A program made the translations under genes and the position numbers. From DASXKD01 sp963806145 (GTDB lineage: Bacteria > Actinomycetota > Actinomycetes > Streptosporangiales > Streptosporangiaceae), in the NCBI GenBank assembly GCA_963806145.1, contig CAWDXD010000021.1, positions 3,665 to 67,664 of the forward strand: a stretch of 64,000 nucleotides of DNA, read 5' to 3'. Within the stretch, counting starts at the first letter, position 1; every line of letters begins with the position of its first letter. This document shows, in pieces, positions 42,451 to 51,688 of this stretch. A model generated the notes under the pieces. That model worked only from the letters and a program-made list of their open reading frames with translations. It did no database searches and had not been told where the DNA came from.

Positions 42451-42857
42451 CGGGCGCGGGCAGGCCCGTCGCCGAACTTCTCCGCCCTCGCTTGCGAGAC
42501 GGCACGGGGTGTGGTGAGCTCGGCCAGGTGCCCTCGGGGGAAGCAAGTGCTTGGTAGGCTGTGGCCTACGCGCGGCGGGCATTTGCTGGCCAGCCACGGA
42601 GCTCCCGCGGGCCTGCAACCCCCCCTGCGGGCCCGCGGGTCCGTCGCAGGGAGCACGGGTTGTGTTCCAGCCCACAGGATGAGCAGGTCCGGCGCACTAT
42701 CCGGGGTGGCCCGCCACCAATGTCACCGGTTGGTTGCCCGCGGCGCGCCTCTACGATCTCAACGACTGGCAGCGGCTGTTCCTGTTCAGCCGCGTCCACC
42801 TCTTGCCTGACCGGCGAGGTCATCTCGGTCAGCAGCCCGCACCCCTAGGCTCGGCCT

Positions 42858-44405
42858 GTGGACTCTTGCGTGCTGCTCAGGGGCGGGCTGGTCGCCGACG
42901 GCATCGGGGCATCGGTGCGGCGGGCGGACGTGCTGATCGAAGGGCCGGTGATCGCTGCCGTCGGGAACGTGGCCGTGCTGCCGGGGGGGTGTGCGGTGAT
43001 CGACCTGGCGCCGGACAGCGTGGTATGCCCGGGTTTCATCGATGCCCACGTGCATGCCGAGGGCCCGCTGCTGGCTTCCGGGCAGGTGGCGGGCGCGCTC
43101 GCGCAGGGCGTGACCACCCTGGTCGTCGGCCAGGACGGCCAGTCGTGGATCGGGGCTGACGCGGCCACGGTGCGGTACCTGAACCGGTATTTCGCGCCGG
43201 TCAACGGAGTGCTGGAACCGGTCAGGGACTTCGGCGTGGCCGATTTCCGGCAAGCGGTGACCGGACGCCTGGTGCAGAACGTGGCGGTGCTCGCCTCGCA
43301 GGGAACCATCCGGCACAACGTCGCCGGCATGGCTTCCGGCCCGTTGGGCGACGCGGAGCTGGCGGCGGCGCAGCGGCAGGTGGAGGACGCGCTGGCCGAG
43401 GGCGCGGTGGGGCTGTCCAGCGGGCTCGATTACCTGCCGAGCCGGTTCGGTGCCGTCGGCGAGGTGACCGGGATGGCCCGGCCGCTGGCCGATGCGGGCC
43501 GGCCCTATGTGTCGCATCTGCGGGGTTACGGCCCGGGCGTCCGGGCCGGGCTGGACGAACTCGCAGCGGTCGGGGCTGGTGCCGGGGTGCGGGTGCACGC
43601 CAGTCATCTGTGGGGGGAGCCGGCCGGCATCCAGGCCGCGCTTACCGCCGCCGCCGAGGCCGGGGTGGCTGTCACCTGCGACATGTACCCCTACCGGAGG
43701 TCCAGCACTATCCTGGCGCAGCTGCTGCTCCCGCCCGAAGTGCAGGCCGGTGGCCCGGACCGCACGCTGGCCGCGCTCACCGATCCCGGGCAGCGGGCTG
43801 CCCTGCTCGCCGGCGAGAGGCTCACCGAGGCCTACCTGCGCAACGTCTACCTGGGCACCGTGCCCGGTGACCGGGCCGGGGCCGCCGGGCTGTCGGCAGC
43901 GGAGGCGGCGGCGCGAGAGTCGCGGCCGCCGGGGGAGTGGGTACTCGACCTGCTGGTAGCGGCGGACCTGGGCGCCGGCGGTCACCTGGACCGGCTCAGC
44001 CTCACCGAGGATCAGCTGAGCTGGATCAGCTCCCACGACCGGCACTGCGCCGGATCCGATGGGATCTACCAGGGCCAGCACCCGCACCCGCGCGGCTATG
44101 GCGCGTTCGCCCGGCTCGCCGAGCACTACCTCGGCGAGGGGTCCGAGACCGGGTACCAGCGACTGGCCCGGCACCTGGCCACCAATGCGGCGGACGTCTA
44201 CGGCCTGCGCGACCGCGGCCGGATCGCCGAAGGAATGGCCGCCGACCTGTGCGTCATCGGTGCAGGCGGCCAGGCTGCCCAGGCCACCTATGACAGCCCG
44301 CTGGAGCTGGCGACCGGCGTGGACCACGTCTTCGTGAACGGCGTTCCCGTCTGGCCGGATCGTCACGCCGGAGCAGGCAACCTCCCCGGACAGATGGTCA
44401 GCTAG
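42858..44405 (+). CDS. N-acyl-D-amino-acid deacylase-type amidohydrolase
   Basis: 515 residues from a GTG at 42858; a TAGGCT box 6 bp upstream and no ribosome binding site suggest a leaderless mRNA. LLRGGLVADGIG opens the beta-sandwich. CPGFIDAHVHAEGPLL holds the metal HxH pair. GLSSGLDYLPSRFGAVGEV, YVSHLRGYG and VHASHLWGEPAG supply further metal and substrate residues. HCAGSDGIYQGQHPHPRGYGAFARL near the end carries the catalytic Asp region of D-aminoacylases. The C-terminal LATNAADVYGLRDRGRIAEGMAADLCVI is typical of the superfamily. Cytoplasmic hydrolysis of N-acyl-D-amino acids or a related amide or hydantoin is likely. It stands alone, flanked by remnants upstream. Confidence 0.87.
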   Translation: MDSCVLLRGGLVADGIGASVRRADVLIEGPVIAAVGNVAVLPGGCAVIDLAPDSVVCPGFIDAHVHAEGPLLASGQVAGALAQGVTTLVVGQDGQSWIGADAATVRYLNRYFAPVNGVLEPVRDFGVADFRQAVTGRLVQNVAVLASQGTIRHNVAGMASGPLGDAELAAAQRQVEDALAEGAVGLSSGLDYLPSRFGAVGEVTGMARPLADAGRPYVSHLRGYGPGVRAGLDELAAVGAGAGVRVHASHLWGEPAGIQAALTAAAEAGVAVTCDMYPYRRSSTILAQLLLPPEVQAGGPDRTLAALTDPGQRAALLAGERLTEAYLRNVYLGTVPGDRAGAAGLSAAEAAARESRPPGEWVLDLLVAADLGAGGHLDRLSLTEDQLSWISSHDRHCAGSDGIYQGQHPHPRGYGAFARLAEHYLGEGSETGYQRLARHLATNAADVYGLRDRGRIAEGMAADLCVIGAGGQAAQATYDSPLELATGVDHVFVNGVPVWPDRHAGAGNLPGQMVS

Positions 44406-44590
44406 CTGCCGGAAGTCTGTCCGGCGCGTCGCGCCGCAAGCACGATTCACGCCTGCCCGACGGTGGCGGAGAATGTCCGACCCTGCCGCTAGCGTCGGCA
44501 GAGTGTGACCCGGCCCGGGTGGCTGGATGGCCGGGTACCGAGAATAGCCAGGCCAGGGCGGCGGCCGGAGAGCGACCAAGGGAGTCACCA

Positions 44591-45340
44591 ATGGGAAACG
44601 CGGTAGTGCACTTCGAGATTGGCGGGCCGGACGACGCGCCGCTGGCCGCCTTCTACGGGGAGTTGTTCGGCTGGAAGCTGCAGCCCTTCGAGGGCGGTGG
44701 CTACACGCTGATCGATACCAACGGCGGCGGGGGTATCAACGGCGGCATCGGCAAGAGCCAGACGGGTGAGCCGTGGTCCACCTTCTACGTCGAGGCCGAA
44801 GACCTCCAAGCGGTGCTGGACAAGGCCGAGTCGCTGGGCGCGAAGACGGCCATGCCGGTCACCGACTTCGGCGGCGCGGTGACCATCGCCATGTTCAACG
44901 ATCCGGACGGCCTGCTGGTCGGGCTGGTCAAGGCCGCGGACCCGGCACAGGGAGAGGCGCCAGGCCCGTCGGCGGGGAGTGGTGAGCCGGTCGACTGGTT
45001 CGAGGTGCTGGGCTCGGACTCCGGCCGGACGCAGCGGTTCTACGCGGACCTGTTCGGCTGGACCGTCGGCGGCGGTGACGCCGGTGCCCCGCCCAGCTAC
45101 GGCATGGCGGACACCGGCGCCGGGAGCGGCATCCAGGGCGGCCTGGGCTCCAGCACGGACGCGCACTGGGCCACCATCTACGCCAGCGTCGGCGACGTGG
45201 AGCAGACGCTGGCCAAGGCCGAATCCCTCGGCGGCTCCCGGATCTACGGCCCGATGGCCGTGGATGACCACATGCAGACGGGCGCGTTCCGGGATCCGGC
45301 CGGGAACGTGTTCGGCGTCTACCACCACGGTGCGCACTGA
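44591..45340 (+). CDS. Two-domain VOC (glyoxalase/bleomycin-resistance-like) protein
   Basis: 249 residues; GGGAG 6 bp upstream of ATG 44591. Two tandem VOC modules are visible. The first runs VVHFEIGGPDDAPLAAFYGELFGWKL ... FNDPDGLLVGLV. The second runs DWFEVLGSDSGRTQRFYADLFGWTV ... FRDPAGNVFGVYHH. Each has the beta-alpha-beta-beta-beta fold that binds a metal or small ligand. Similar proteins are annotated as hydroxylases or antibiotic-binding proteins, and function is not predictable. A hairpin terminator follows at 45379-45410. Confidence 0.9.
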   Translation: MGNAVVHFEIGGPDDAPLAAFYGELFGWKLQPFEGGGYTLIDTNGGGGINGGIGKSQTGEPWSTFYVEAEDLQAVLDKAESLGAKTAMPVTDFGGAVTIAMFNDPDGLLVGLVKAADPAQGEAPGPSAGSGEPVDWFEVLGSDSGRTQRFYADLFGWTVGGGDAGAPPSYGMADTGAGSGIQGGLGSSTDAHWATIYASVGDVEQTLAKAESLGGSRIYGPMAVDDHMQTGAFRDPAGNVFGVYHHGAH

Positions 45341-45378
45341 CCGATTCCGGCCAGCGCAACCATCGAGCCCGCGTGACA

Positions 45379-45410
45379 CGGCCCCGGCTGCTCATCATTC
45401 GCCGGGGCCG
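45379..45410 (+). terminator. Hairpin terminator after the two-domain VOC gene
   Basis: A 10-bp stem CGGCCCCGGC (45379-45388) pairs with GCCGGGGCCG (45401-45410) around a 12-base loop, 38 bp after the stop and 23 bp before the next gene on the same strand. Confidence 0.65.
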
Positions 45411-45433
45411 CTGGGCTGTGTGAGCATGAAGGC

Positions 45434-45871
45434 ATGGCGGTCAAGAAGGCTCCGGCGATGCGCCGGACCGATGTACCGGTAGCGGCGTTCCTGGCCCAGG
45501 TCCCTGACGAGCGGCGGCGCACCGACGCGCGCCGGTTGTGCGCGCTGATGCAGGAGATCACCGGTGAACCGCCGGCGATGTGGGGGACCAGCATCGTTGG
45601 TTTCGGCAGCTACCACTACCGGTACGCCAGCGGCCGGGAAGGCGACTCGGCGCTGGCCAGCTTCTCGCCGCGCAGCCAGCACCTGGCCATCTACCTGGTC
45701 GGCGAGTTCGAGGAGAGGCACGGGTCGGCACTGGCCCGGCTGGGCCCGCACAAGACCGGAAAGGGCTGCCTGTACATCAAGCGCCTGGACGCCGTGGACA
45801 CCGATGCGCTGCGCGAGTTGATCGAGCGTTCCGTCCGGGTACGCAAGGGCGTCGACCGGGCTTCCGCCTAG
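45434..45871 (+). CDS. DUF1801 (YdhG-like) domain protein
   Basis: 145 residues. VPVAAFLAQVPDERRRTDARRLCALMQEITGEPPAMWGTSIVGFGSYHYRYASGREGD is the conserved N-terminal block of DUF1801. SFSPRSQHLAIYLVGEF and GKGCLYIKRLDAVDTDALRELIERSV complete it. Members are small soluble proteins of unknown function with a possible nucleic-acid- or metal-binding fold. An ATG is used, with a short AAGG almost touching it. It converges with the TetR gene (16 bp between stops). It is complete, with no frame disruption. Confidence 0.88.
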   Translation: MAVKKAPAMRRTDVPVAAFLAQVPDERRRTDARRLCALMQEITGEPPAMWGTSIVGFGSYHYRYASGREGDSALASFSPRSQHLAIYLVGEFEERHGSALARLGPHKTGKGCLYIKRLDAVDTDALRELIERSVRVRKGVDRASA

Positions 45872-45887
45872 CAGGGGCAGGAGTGAA

Positions 45888-46535
45888 TCAGGCAGGCGCG
45901 GCGGCAATCCCGTCGAAGAGGATGCGCAGGAAGCCATCGGCCACCTGGTCGCCGCTGTAACCACGGGTCCGGCGCCACTGCATGGGAATCCACAGCACGT
46001 CCTGGAGCAGCCGGTAGGTGAGCTTGGGATCCAGGTCCGCCCGGAACAGGCCGGCCTGCTTGCCGAGTTCCAACTGCCCGATCCAGGTCCGCTCGATCTC
46101 GCGCAGCGCCTTGGGCAGGTAGGCGAACCGGGGCTGGGCAGCGAAGTGGTTCCAGTCGTTCTGCAGCATTGTCAAGGCCGCGCGGTGCGAGGAGAGGGTG
46201 TGGTTGGTGCTGCGCACGATCTGCTCCAGTACCGCCCGCGGGTCCGTGGCCTCGGCGACGGCGGCGCGGTAGTTCGCCAGGACCTCGTTGATGAAGCCCG
46301 ACAGGATCTCGTCGCCGATCGACTCCTTGGAGTCGAAGTGGTGGTACAGGCTGCCGGACAGGATCCCGGCGGCGTCGGCGATCTCGCGCACGGTTGTGGC
46401 GCGATACCCCTTTTGCGCGAAAAGGTCCGCTGCGATCGCGACCATGTCGGCCCGGCGCCCTGACCGCAGCGCCCCGTTGACGCTTGCCGTGCCTGCGCCG
46501 TTGAGCTGAGCCTGACCCTTCCTGGTGGTAGCCAC
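45888..46535 (-). CDS. TetR/AcrR-family regulator, KstR2-like
   Basis: 215 residues from a GTG (46533-46535). A GATAATG box immediately upstream and no ribosome binding site suggest a leaderless mRNA. The helix-turn-helix is MVAIAADLFAQKGYRATTVREIADAAGILSGSLYHHFDSKESI. The C-terminal domain with FRADLDPKLTYRLLQDVLWIPMQWRR resembles KstR2-type repressors of lipid or sterol-ring catabolism that bind acyl-CoAs. It is divergent from a truncated short-chain dehydrogenase remnant, as expected if it once controlled an oxidation operon that was lost. The specific ligand is inferred by resemblance only. Confidence 0.87.
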   Translation of the reverse strand: MATTRKGQAQLNGAGTASVNGALRSGRRADMVAIAADLFAQKGYRATTVREIADAAGILSGSLYHHFDSKESIGDEILSGFINEVLANYRAAVAEATDPRAVLEQIVRSTNHTLSSHRAALTMLQNDWNHFAAQPRFAYLPKALREIERTWIGQLELGKQAGLFRADLDPKLTYRLLQDVLWIPMQWRRTRGYSGDQVADGFLRILFDGIAAAPA

Positions 46536-46719
46536 GACGTCATTATCGCAGGACTGGGGCCTGCCTCCCTAACGCTTGCTCGGTTTGGCCTGGGGTGGTA
46601 ACCGGTGCAGCGAGGCCAGGCCCGCAGGCTCGCTCAGACCGGCTCCCGACGCCACCCCCAGGACCAACCAGGAAACCATGCAACCCCTTGGAACCCGTGG
46701 GGAAGCGGAGGGCGCCGCG

Positions 46720-46932
46720 ACCTCGGCGCTGGTCATCGTGGTCACCGACGACGGCCTGCGCGGGCAGATGGAGCAGGCGACCCCGCTGCGCCGGATCGGT
46801 GACCCGCAAGAGGTCGCGGCCGCGGTGGTCTTCCTCGCCTCGGCGGCCTTCGGCTACATCACTGGAAAGATCCTCGAGGTGGACGGCGGAATTGAGCGCC
46901 CCAACCTCGACCTTGGTATTCCCGACCTTTAA
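46720..46932 (+). pseudogene. 3' remnant of a short-chain dehydrogenase/reductase gene
   Basis: The frame ending at TAA 46930-46932 reads GQMEQATPLRRIGDPQEVAAAVVFLASAAFGYITGKILEVDGGIERPN. This is the C-terminal end of SDR oxidoreductases, with the conserved P-E-(D/E)-(I/V)-A-x-x-V-x-F-L and DGG motifs. The Rossmann glycine motif and the YxxxK active site that should precede it are absent. It lies divergent to the KstR2-like gene, so it is probably debris of a former target operon. Confidence 0.7.
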
Positions 46933-47155
46933 GTAGCAAAAAGACCTTACAAACGTAAAGCTGGACTTATGCCGGAAGGCGGGGGAGACTAACATCGGCG
47001 GCGGCCAATCAGAAAGTCACCCGCAGTGGGCAATTTACGGGTGACACGTAGGTATCAGCTTGTGGCACCGGCTGGACCGGTACCTAAGGCCGCGCCGGTG
47101 CCCGGGACTGGACGACCCTGCGGAGATGCGGGGTCCCAGCGAAGGGAGCGATGCC

Positions 47156-48856
47156 ATGGCCGGGAGCATCAATGGCCACTGGCGGACATGGTCGATCGGG
47201 ATGGTGGGTGCCGCCGCGACGGTGGCGCTGGTCGCGAGTCAGTCCCTGTTCGGGGTGACGGCCAGCGCGGCGCCAGCGGCGGCCAAGGGCGCTGTCCGCC
47301 CCAAAGCCACCGGGCTGCTCGACTGCAACGGCTACAGCAAGGTTCAGAAGGCGCTCACGCGCAAACTGGCCTGCACCGACATCCGCGGGATGAACGGCTA
47401 CCCCCGCTTCTTCGACAACGGCCACTACATCGGCCACGACGAGCCGTCCATCCGCTTCATCTCCAAGCGGCCGGGTTCTGGCAACAATGTATCGTTCACC
47501 GAGCGCCTCCCGATGGACCCGAAGGCCATGCCGACGACCGGCCATCCCGGCCACGACGTCACCCACTGGTTCGAGCTGAGCGTCGCGCCGTGGTTCGGGA
47601 TGAGCATGTGCGACCCGAACTCCTACCCGCAGACCAAGTGCGCACCGAACAGCGACAGCAACGCCCCCCACGGCGCCTTCCCCGGCGGCGGCGGGGCGTT
47701 CATGGAGATGCAGTTCTACCCGCCGGGCTTCGCGCCGTTCGCCGACTCGGTGAGCTGTAACAACACCCACTGGTGCGCGGCACTCACCATCGACTCGCTC
47801 GAGGCCAACAACGCCGGACACCTAAACACAAACTGCGAAGAGCCGGTGAACTTCGCCTTCATCCAGCGGAATGGCGTGCCGGCCGGCCCACCGAGCCCGC
47901 AGCTTTCCGACCTCTCGACGCTGACGCCCAACAGCCAGACGCTGATGATGAACCCTGGCGACATGGTGCGCACCCACATGTGGGACGCGAGCATCGGCGG
48001 CGGGAAGCGCGCGTTCAAGGTCCAGATCAGCGACCTGACCACCGGGCAGACCGGGTTCATGGTCGCCTCGGCCACCAACGGCTTCATGAACACCAACTTC
48101 TTCAACTGCAACGGCACGCCATTCAACTTCCAGCCACTGTTCAACACCGCCAGGTCGCAGAACTCGATCGGCTGGTCGGTGCTGCTGAGCGGCATCCTTA
48201 ACCAGTTCGAGATCGGCCACTTCGAGCCGTGCAGCAAGGTCACCGGCAAGATCTCCCTCCAGCTCGCGCCGGGGGTCACCGACACAAGCTGGCTGGAGTG
48301 TCACGGCGCCTACGAGGCCGCCGGGCCCCCCGATCCCACCCCGGGCGGCCAGGAGCCCACCGACGCGCTCTGCTACAAGAAGGGGGACACGCACGGCAGT
48401 CTCAACACGGCGCCCAACCTGGTCACCGGCTGCCTGGACGACTTCACGCAGAACGGTGACCTGGACTTCGATGGAACGGACTACTACCCCGACTTCCCCA
48501 ACTCGCTGAAGCCGGGCCCGTTCCCGTCACCGTTCCTGCAACAGCAGCCGACCACGGCCGGGGCCGGGTACTCGGGCATTCAGTTCGAGACCGACGCACC
48601 GGCCAGCGAGATCAACACCTGCGTGCCGCAGAACCCGCAGGGCTGCGCGGTCCCGCCGCCCAACGGCCCCGGGCACTTCTACCCGTACTACACGCAGGCA
48701 AAGGTCGGCGGGCAGTGCGTGTGGGAGTTCGGACACATGAACAACGGCAACAGGTTCGGGGGCGACCAGCAGTACGCCCACCTGGTCGAGCACGGGTTCT
48801 TCAAGGGCCAGCTCGACCTCGCGAGCGCGGTGCTGCCAAACCCGAAGAAGTGCTGA
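47156..48856 (+). CDS. Large secreted cysteine-rich protein of unknown function
   Basis: 566 residues from ATG 47156, with AGGGAG 7 bp upstream. The signal peptide (residues about 16-40, ending SASAAPAAA) predicts secretion. The mature protein is rich in Asn, Pro, Phe and Gly and has about 13 Cys spread over its length, suggesting several disulfides. Blocks such as HDVTHWFELSVAPWFGMSMCDPNSYPQTKC, CAALTIDSLEANNAGHLNTNCEEPVNF, DFDGTDYYPDFPNS and CVWEFGHMNNGNRFGG look like a beta-rich surface or extracellular protein with possible metal or sugar binding. I recognise no domain. It is monocistronic, with a strong hairpin downstream. It may be a structural, adhesive or polysaccharide-associated protein. 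Confidence 0.85.
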   Translation: MAGSINGHWRTWSIGMVGAAATVALVASQSLFGVTASAAPAAAKGAVRPKATGLLDCNGYSKVQKALTRKLACTDIRGMNGYPRFFDNGHYIGHDEPSIRFISKRPGSGNNVSFTERLPMDPKAMPTTGHPGHDVTHWFELSVAPWFGMSMCDPNSYPQTKCAPNSDSNAPHGAFPGGGGAFMEMQFYPPGFAPFADSVSCNNTHWCAALTIDSLEANNAGHLNTNCEEPVNFAFIQRNGVPAGPPSPQLSDLSTLTPNSQTLMMNPGDMVRTHMWDASIGGGKRAFKVQISDLTTGQTGFMVASATNGFMNTNFFNCNGTPFNFQPLFNTARSQNSIGWSVLLSGILNQFEIGHFEPCSKVTGKISLQLAPGVTDTSWLECHGAYEAAGPPDPTPGGQEPTDALCYKKGDTHGSLNTAPNLVTGCLDDFTQNGDLDFDGTDYYPDFPNSLKPGPFPSPFLQQQPTTAGAGYSGIQFETDAPASEINTCVPQNPQGCAVPPPNGPGHFYPYYTQAKVGGQCVWEFGHMNNGNRFGGDQQYAHLVEHGFFKGQLDLASAVLPNPKKC

Positions 48857-48866
48857 GGTGAGCCAC

Positions 48867-48902
48867 GGGCCGGGCCGCGGAGACCGCTTCGCGGCCCGGC
48901 CC
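48867..48902 (+). terminator. Hairpin terminator after the cysteine-rich secreted protein
   Basis: GGGCCGGGCCGCG (48867-48879), 10-base loop, exact complement CGCGGCCCGGCCC (48890-48902), beginning 10 bp after the stop. Confidence 0.85.
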
Positions 48903-48957
48903 TGGCCGCTCGCTGCGCCGTTACTTGCCCGGCGCGCCGGCGGCCGTTCACGATCTG

Positions 48958-49164
48958 TCAGACGTCCCCGACGTCGATGAGCAGTTCCCTGCCGTCGGGC
49001 AGCACGACGCCCAGCGAGTAGATGATCCCTTCGGGCAGATCCAGCTGGCCGAGTATTTCGATGTCGACGACCTCGGGGTGGGAGATCAACAGGCGGCACA
49101 GCACGCTGCCGGCATGATCGGCCGGGGCCGCCTTGTGCTTGGCGGCGTCATCCACGGATGTCAT
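48958..49164 (-). CDS. Small hypothetical protein, 68 residues
   Basis: From ATG 49162-49164 with AAGG 5 bp upstream; the frame upstream is not gene-like. The product is acidic, with a central LCRLLISHPEVVDIEILGQLDLPEGIIYSLGVVLPDGRELLIDVGDV that looks like a small beta-rich fold. I recognise no family. It is divergent from an alpha/beta hydrolase gene across a 224-bp spacer that contains GGTAAC-CCGGC-GTTACC (49224-49240) and a 10-bp inverted repeat (49197-49206 / 49319-49328), both possible regulatory sites. Confidence 0.6.
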   Translation of the reverse strand: MTSVDDAAKHKAAPADHAGSVLCRLLISHPEVVDIEILGQLDLPEGIIYSLGVVLPDGRELLIDVGDV

Positions 49165-49388
49165 GCGGCCTTCGATCGCCGGGGGCTGGCGGCGGAAACT
49201 TCGCATCCGGACACATTTCCTAAGGTAACCCGGCGTTACCACAAGAGCCCGGAATGAGGTCTCCGGGCAACGGCGTGGCGCGTCGCGACAACCCGGCTTG
49301 GTCCGGTAATGTCCATTTATGCGAAGTTCGGGGACTCGCTTCACCGGCCCGCGGCCTATTCTTTGGCCACAGATGGCGATTTAGGCTC

Positions 49389-50186
49389 ATGAGTGTGAGC
49401 GAGCGCTGGGTTGTGCTACTTCATGGTCAACCGGGTTCGGGAGCGGACTGGCAGCAGGTCGCCGACCGGCTGCCGGACGGGCTGGGCATCCTGGCGCCGG
49501 ACCGGCCGGGGTACGGGGCGAGCCCGCGGCCGGCCGGGGGCTTCGTGGCTGGCGCTCGCGCGGTGGTGGCCGACCTGGACACCCGCGGCATCGACCGTGC
49601 GGTACTGGTGGGCCACTCCTACGGCGGCGGCGTCGCGCTGGCCACCGCCCGGCTGGCACCCGAGCGGGTCGAGGCCCTCGTGCTGCTGGCCAGCGTCGGC
49701 CCGGGCTGCCTGACCTGGGCGGACTGGGTGCTTGCCGCACCGGTCAGCGGCGAGTCCTCCGCGCTTGTGGCGTGGTGGCTGACCCCCTGGTTCGCCCGCG
49801 CGGTGCTGGCCGCGGCGCGCCGGGTGCGCCGTCGGCCGCTGGGCCCCGATCAGGCCGTGAACTGGCAGATCTGGGCCAACGCACATCATGATCATGGGCC
49901 GCTATGGCGCAGCTTCCTCGCCGAGCAGCGCGCGCTGGTCGGCGAACTGGGCGGCCTCACCGCCGCCCTGCCCGCGGTGGCGCAGCCGGTACTGCTGGTC
50001 GCCGACCCGCACGACATGATCGTCCCGGTCCGGTCCACCCGGCGGCTCGCCGCGGCGCTGCCCGATGCCCGGGTCCAGATGCTGGACGGGCCCGGTCATC
50101 ATCTGCCTCGCCGTGCGGCGCCGCAGATCGCCGCCGCCATCGCCGAGTTCCTTGGCACGCTCGACAACCGCGGCGCGGCTGCCTGA
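49389..50186 (+). CDS. Alpha/beta-fold hydrolase
   Basis: 265 residues from ATG 49389 (MSVSERWVVLLHGQPGS). The oxyanion-hole block LLHGQPGSGADW, nucleophile elbow GHSYGGG (Ser77), acid residue in VLLVADPHDMIVPV and catalytic His in GPGHHLPRR are all present. The cap is small. It is cytosolic and a generic hydrolase (epoxide-, ester- or haloalkane-type cannot be separated). The start is the first ATG with conserved sequence after it; the longer frame upstream lies in the regulatory spacer. Confidence 0.87.
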   Translation: MSVSERWVVLLHGQPGSGADWQQVADRLPDGLGILAPDRPGYGASPRPAGGFVAGARAVVADLDTRGIDRAVLVGHSYGGGVALATARLAPERVEALVLLASVGPGCLTWADWVLAAPVSGESSALVAWWLTPWFARAVLAAARRVRRRPLGPDQAVNWQIWANAHHDHGPLWRSFLAEQRALVGELGGLTAALPAVAQPVLLVADPHDMIVPVRSTRRLAAALPDARVQMLDGPGHHLPRRAAPQIAAAIAEFLGTLDNRGAAA

Positions 50187-50422
50187 TCTGCCCGGTGCCG
50201 CTGCCTGACCTTCCCGGCCAGGCTGCCGCAGCACGAGACGGGCGCTGTGCCCGGGTAACTGTGGGACGCGTGCGCCCGGGCGGCTGTGGTCAGCCGGGGA
50301 TGTCCGTTCGGCAGCGAAAGTGCCGGGAGCGGGAACGGGCGCTTAGCGGTGGAACACCCGTTTGCGCCGGCCTGGGGCGGGTAGCTGGCGGTCTTCCGCA
50401 ACCTGAAGGGGCCAGCCAAGCG

Positions 50423-51094
50423 GTGCAGCAATTCATCAGCAATTACGGGTACCTGGCGGTGTTCATCCTGATGCTCGCCGAGTCGGCGTGCATCCCGGTG
50501 CCGTCGGAACTGACGATGCTGTTCGCCGGTGCCTTGTCCGCGGGCGCGGTGGCGGGCGCGCACCTCAACCTGGGGCTCGCGATCGCCGCGGGCGTGGCCG
50601 GCAACGTGGCGGGCAGCTACCTGGCCTGGGGCATCGGGATCTACGGCGGCCGGGCGGCCTGGCATCGCTGGGGGCGCTACATCCTGCTCCGCGACGACGA
50701 CATCGACCGCGGCGAGCGGTGGTTCGACCGGCACGGCACCAAGGCCGTGTTCTTCGGCCGGCTGCTGCCCGTGGTGCGCACGTTCATCTCGCTGCCCGCC
50801 GGGCTGGCCCGGATGCCGGCCGGCCGGTTCGGGATCTACACCGTTCTCGGCTGCATCCCGTGGACCGCGGCGCTGGCGTGTACCGGGTACCTGGTCGGCC
50901 GGAACTGGGGCAACGTGGTGGGAGCGCTGCACGGCCCCAGCTACGCGCTGGCCGCCCTGTGCGGCCTGCTCGTGATCTTCGCGATCGTCATGCTGCTGCA
51001 CCGGCGCCGCCGCGAGCGCAGTGGCCATGGTGAGCACGGCGGCCACAGCGGGAACGGTGAACCGGCGCAGCGGGTGCGGCAGACGCACCGGTGA
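50423..51094 (+). CDS. DedA-family membrane protein
   Basis: 223 residues from a GTG at 50423 (MQQFISNYGYLAVF), GAAGGGG about 11 bp upstream. The family signatures are clear: LMLAESACIPVPSELTMLFAGAL near the N-terminus and FFGRLLPVVRTFISLPAGLARMPAGRFGIYTVLGCIPW in the centre, with the Gly-Arg and Pro-Val-Arg-Thr residues linked to lipid transport. It should act as a proton-dependent membrane or lipid carrier scramblase. The tail is a His/Gly/Arg-rich stretch (GHGEHGGHSGNG) that could bind metal. It lies 33 bp before a DUF421 gene on the same strand, probably co-transcribed. Confidence 0.92.
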   Translation: MQQFISNYGYLAVFILMLAESACIPVPSELTMLFAGALSAGAVAGAHLNLGLAIAAGVAGNVAGSYLAWGIGIYGGRAAWHRWGRYILLRDDDIDRGERWFDRHGTKAVFFGRLLPVVRTFISLPAGLARMPAGRFGIYTVLGCIPWTAALACTGYLVGRNWGNVVGALHGPSYALAALCGLLVIFAIVMLLHRRRRERSGHGEHGGHSGNGEPAQRVRQTHR

Positions 51095-51127
51095 CAGGCT
51101 GGTCCTTTCTCGCACCTGGAGGCCTGC

Positions 51128-51688
51128 ATGTGGCACGCCATGTTCGTCGAGCAGATCCCGCTGGCCGAGAAGATCCTCCGCACCGTGCTGGTGTACGCGC
51201 TGATCGCGCTGCTGTTCCGGGTGGCCGGCAAGCGAGGGCTGGCCAACCTCAACACGTTCGACTTCGTGGTGATGTTCCTGCTTTCCAACGTGGTGCAGAA
51301 CGCGGTCATCGGCAATGACACCTCGCTGACCGGTGGTGTCGTCGGTGCCGTGACGCTGGTGGCCGTCAACGCGGTGGTCAACCGGGTCATCGCCAGCAAC
51401 GCCACGGCCGCCCGCGTATTCGACGGGAATCCGACCACGGTGATCAGCGGCGGGCACGTGGTGAACCGGGCGCTGCGCCACCTGGGGCTGCGGCGCAGCG
51501 AACTCGACCACGCGGTGCGCCTGCAGAACGGGGACGACGTCGCGGAGGTGCAGCACGGCAGCCTGGAGCCCGGCGGCCAGCTGGTGCTCACCCTCAAGCA
51601 CTCCGAGCAGGGCGCGACCAAGGCGGACATCGCCGAGGTCACCGCGCGGCTCAGCCGGATCGAGACACTGCTCGGGGCGACCAGGTGA
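51128..51688 (+). CDS. DUF421 (YetF/YcaP-like) membrane protein
   Basis: 186 residues. Three N-terminal hydrophobic helices contain the family motif ALLFRVAGKRGLANLNTFDFVVMFLLSNVVQNAVIGND. A C-terminal soluble YetF-like domain (VISGGHVVNRALRHLGLRRSELDHAVRLQNGDDVAEVQHGSLEPGGQLVLTLK) follows. The DUF421 family is linked to sporulation and stress membranes in Bacillus, with a lipid-related role suggested but unproven. Its stop overlaps the next gene's GTG by 4 bp, so the two are translationally coupled, and the DedA gene just upstream may belong to the same operon. Confidence 0.9.
   Translation: MWHAMFVEQIPLAEKILRTVLVYALIALLFRVAGKRGLANLNTFDFVVMFLLSNVVQNAVIGNDTSLTGGVVGAVTLVAVNAVVNRVIASNATAARVFDGNPTTVISGGHVVNRALRHLGLRRSELDHAVRLQNGDDVAEVQHGSLEPGGQLVLTLKHSEQGATKADIAEVTARLSRIETLLGATR

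Noticed and set aside
42451..42857. Small genes on either strand between the ligase remnant and the D-aminoacylase
   Set aside because: Frames are short, lack start signals and show no family resemblance; probably degenerate sequence.
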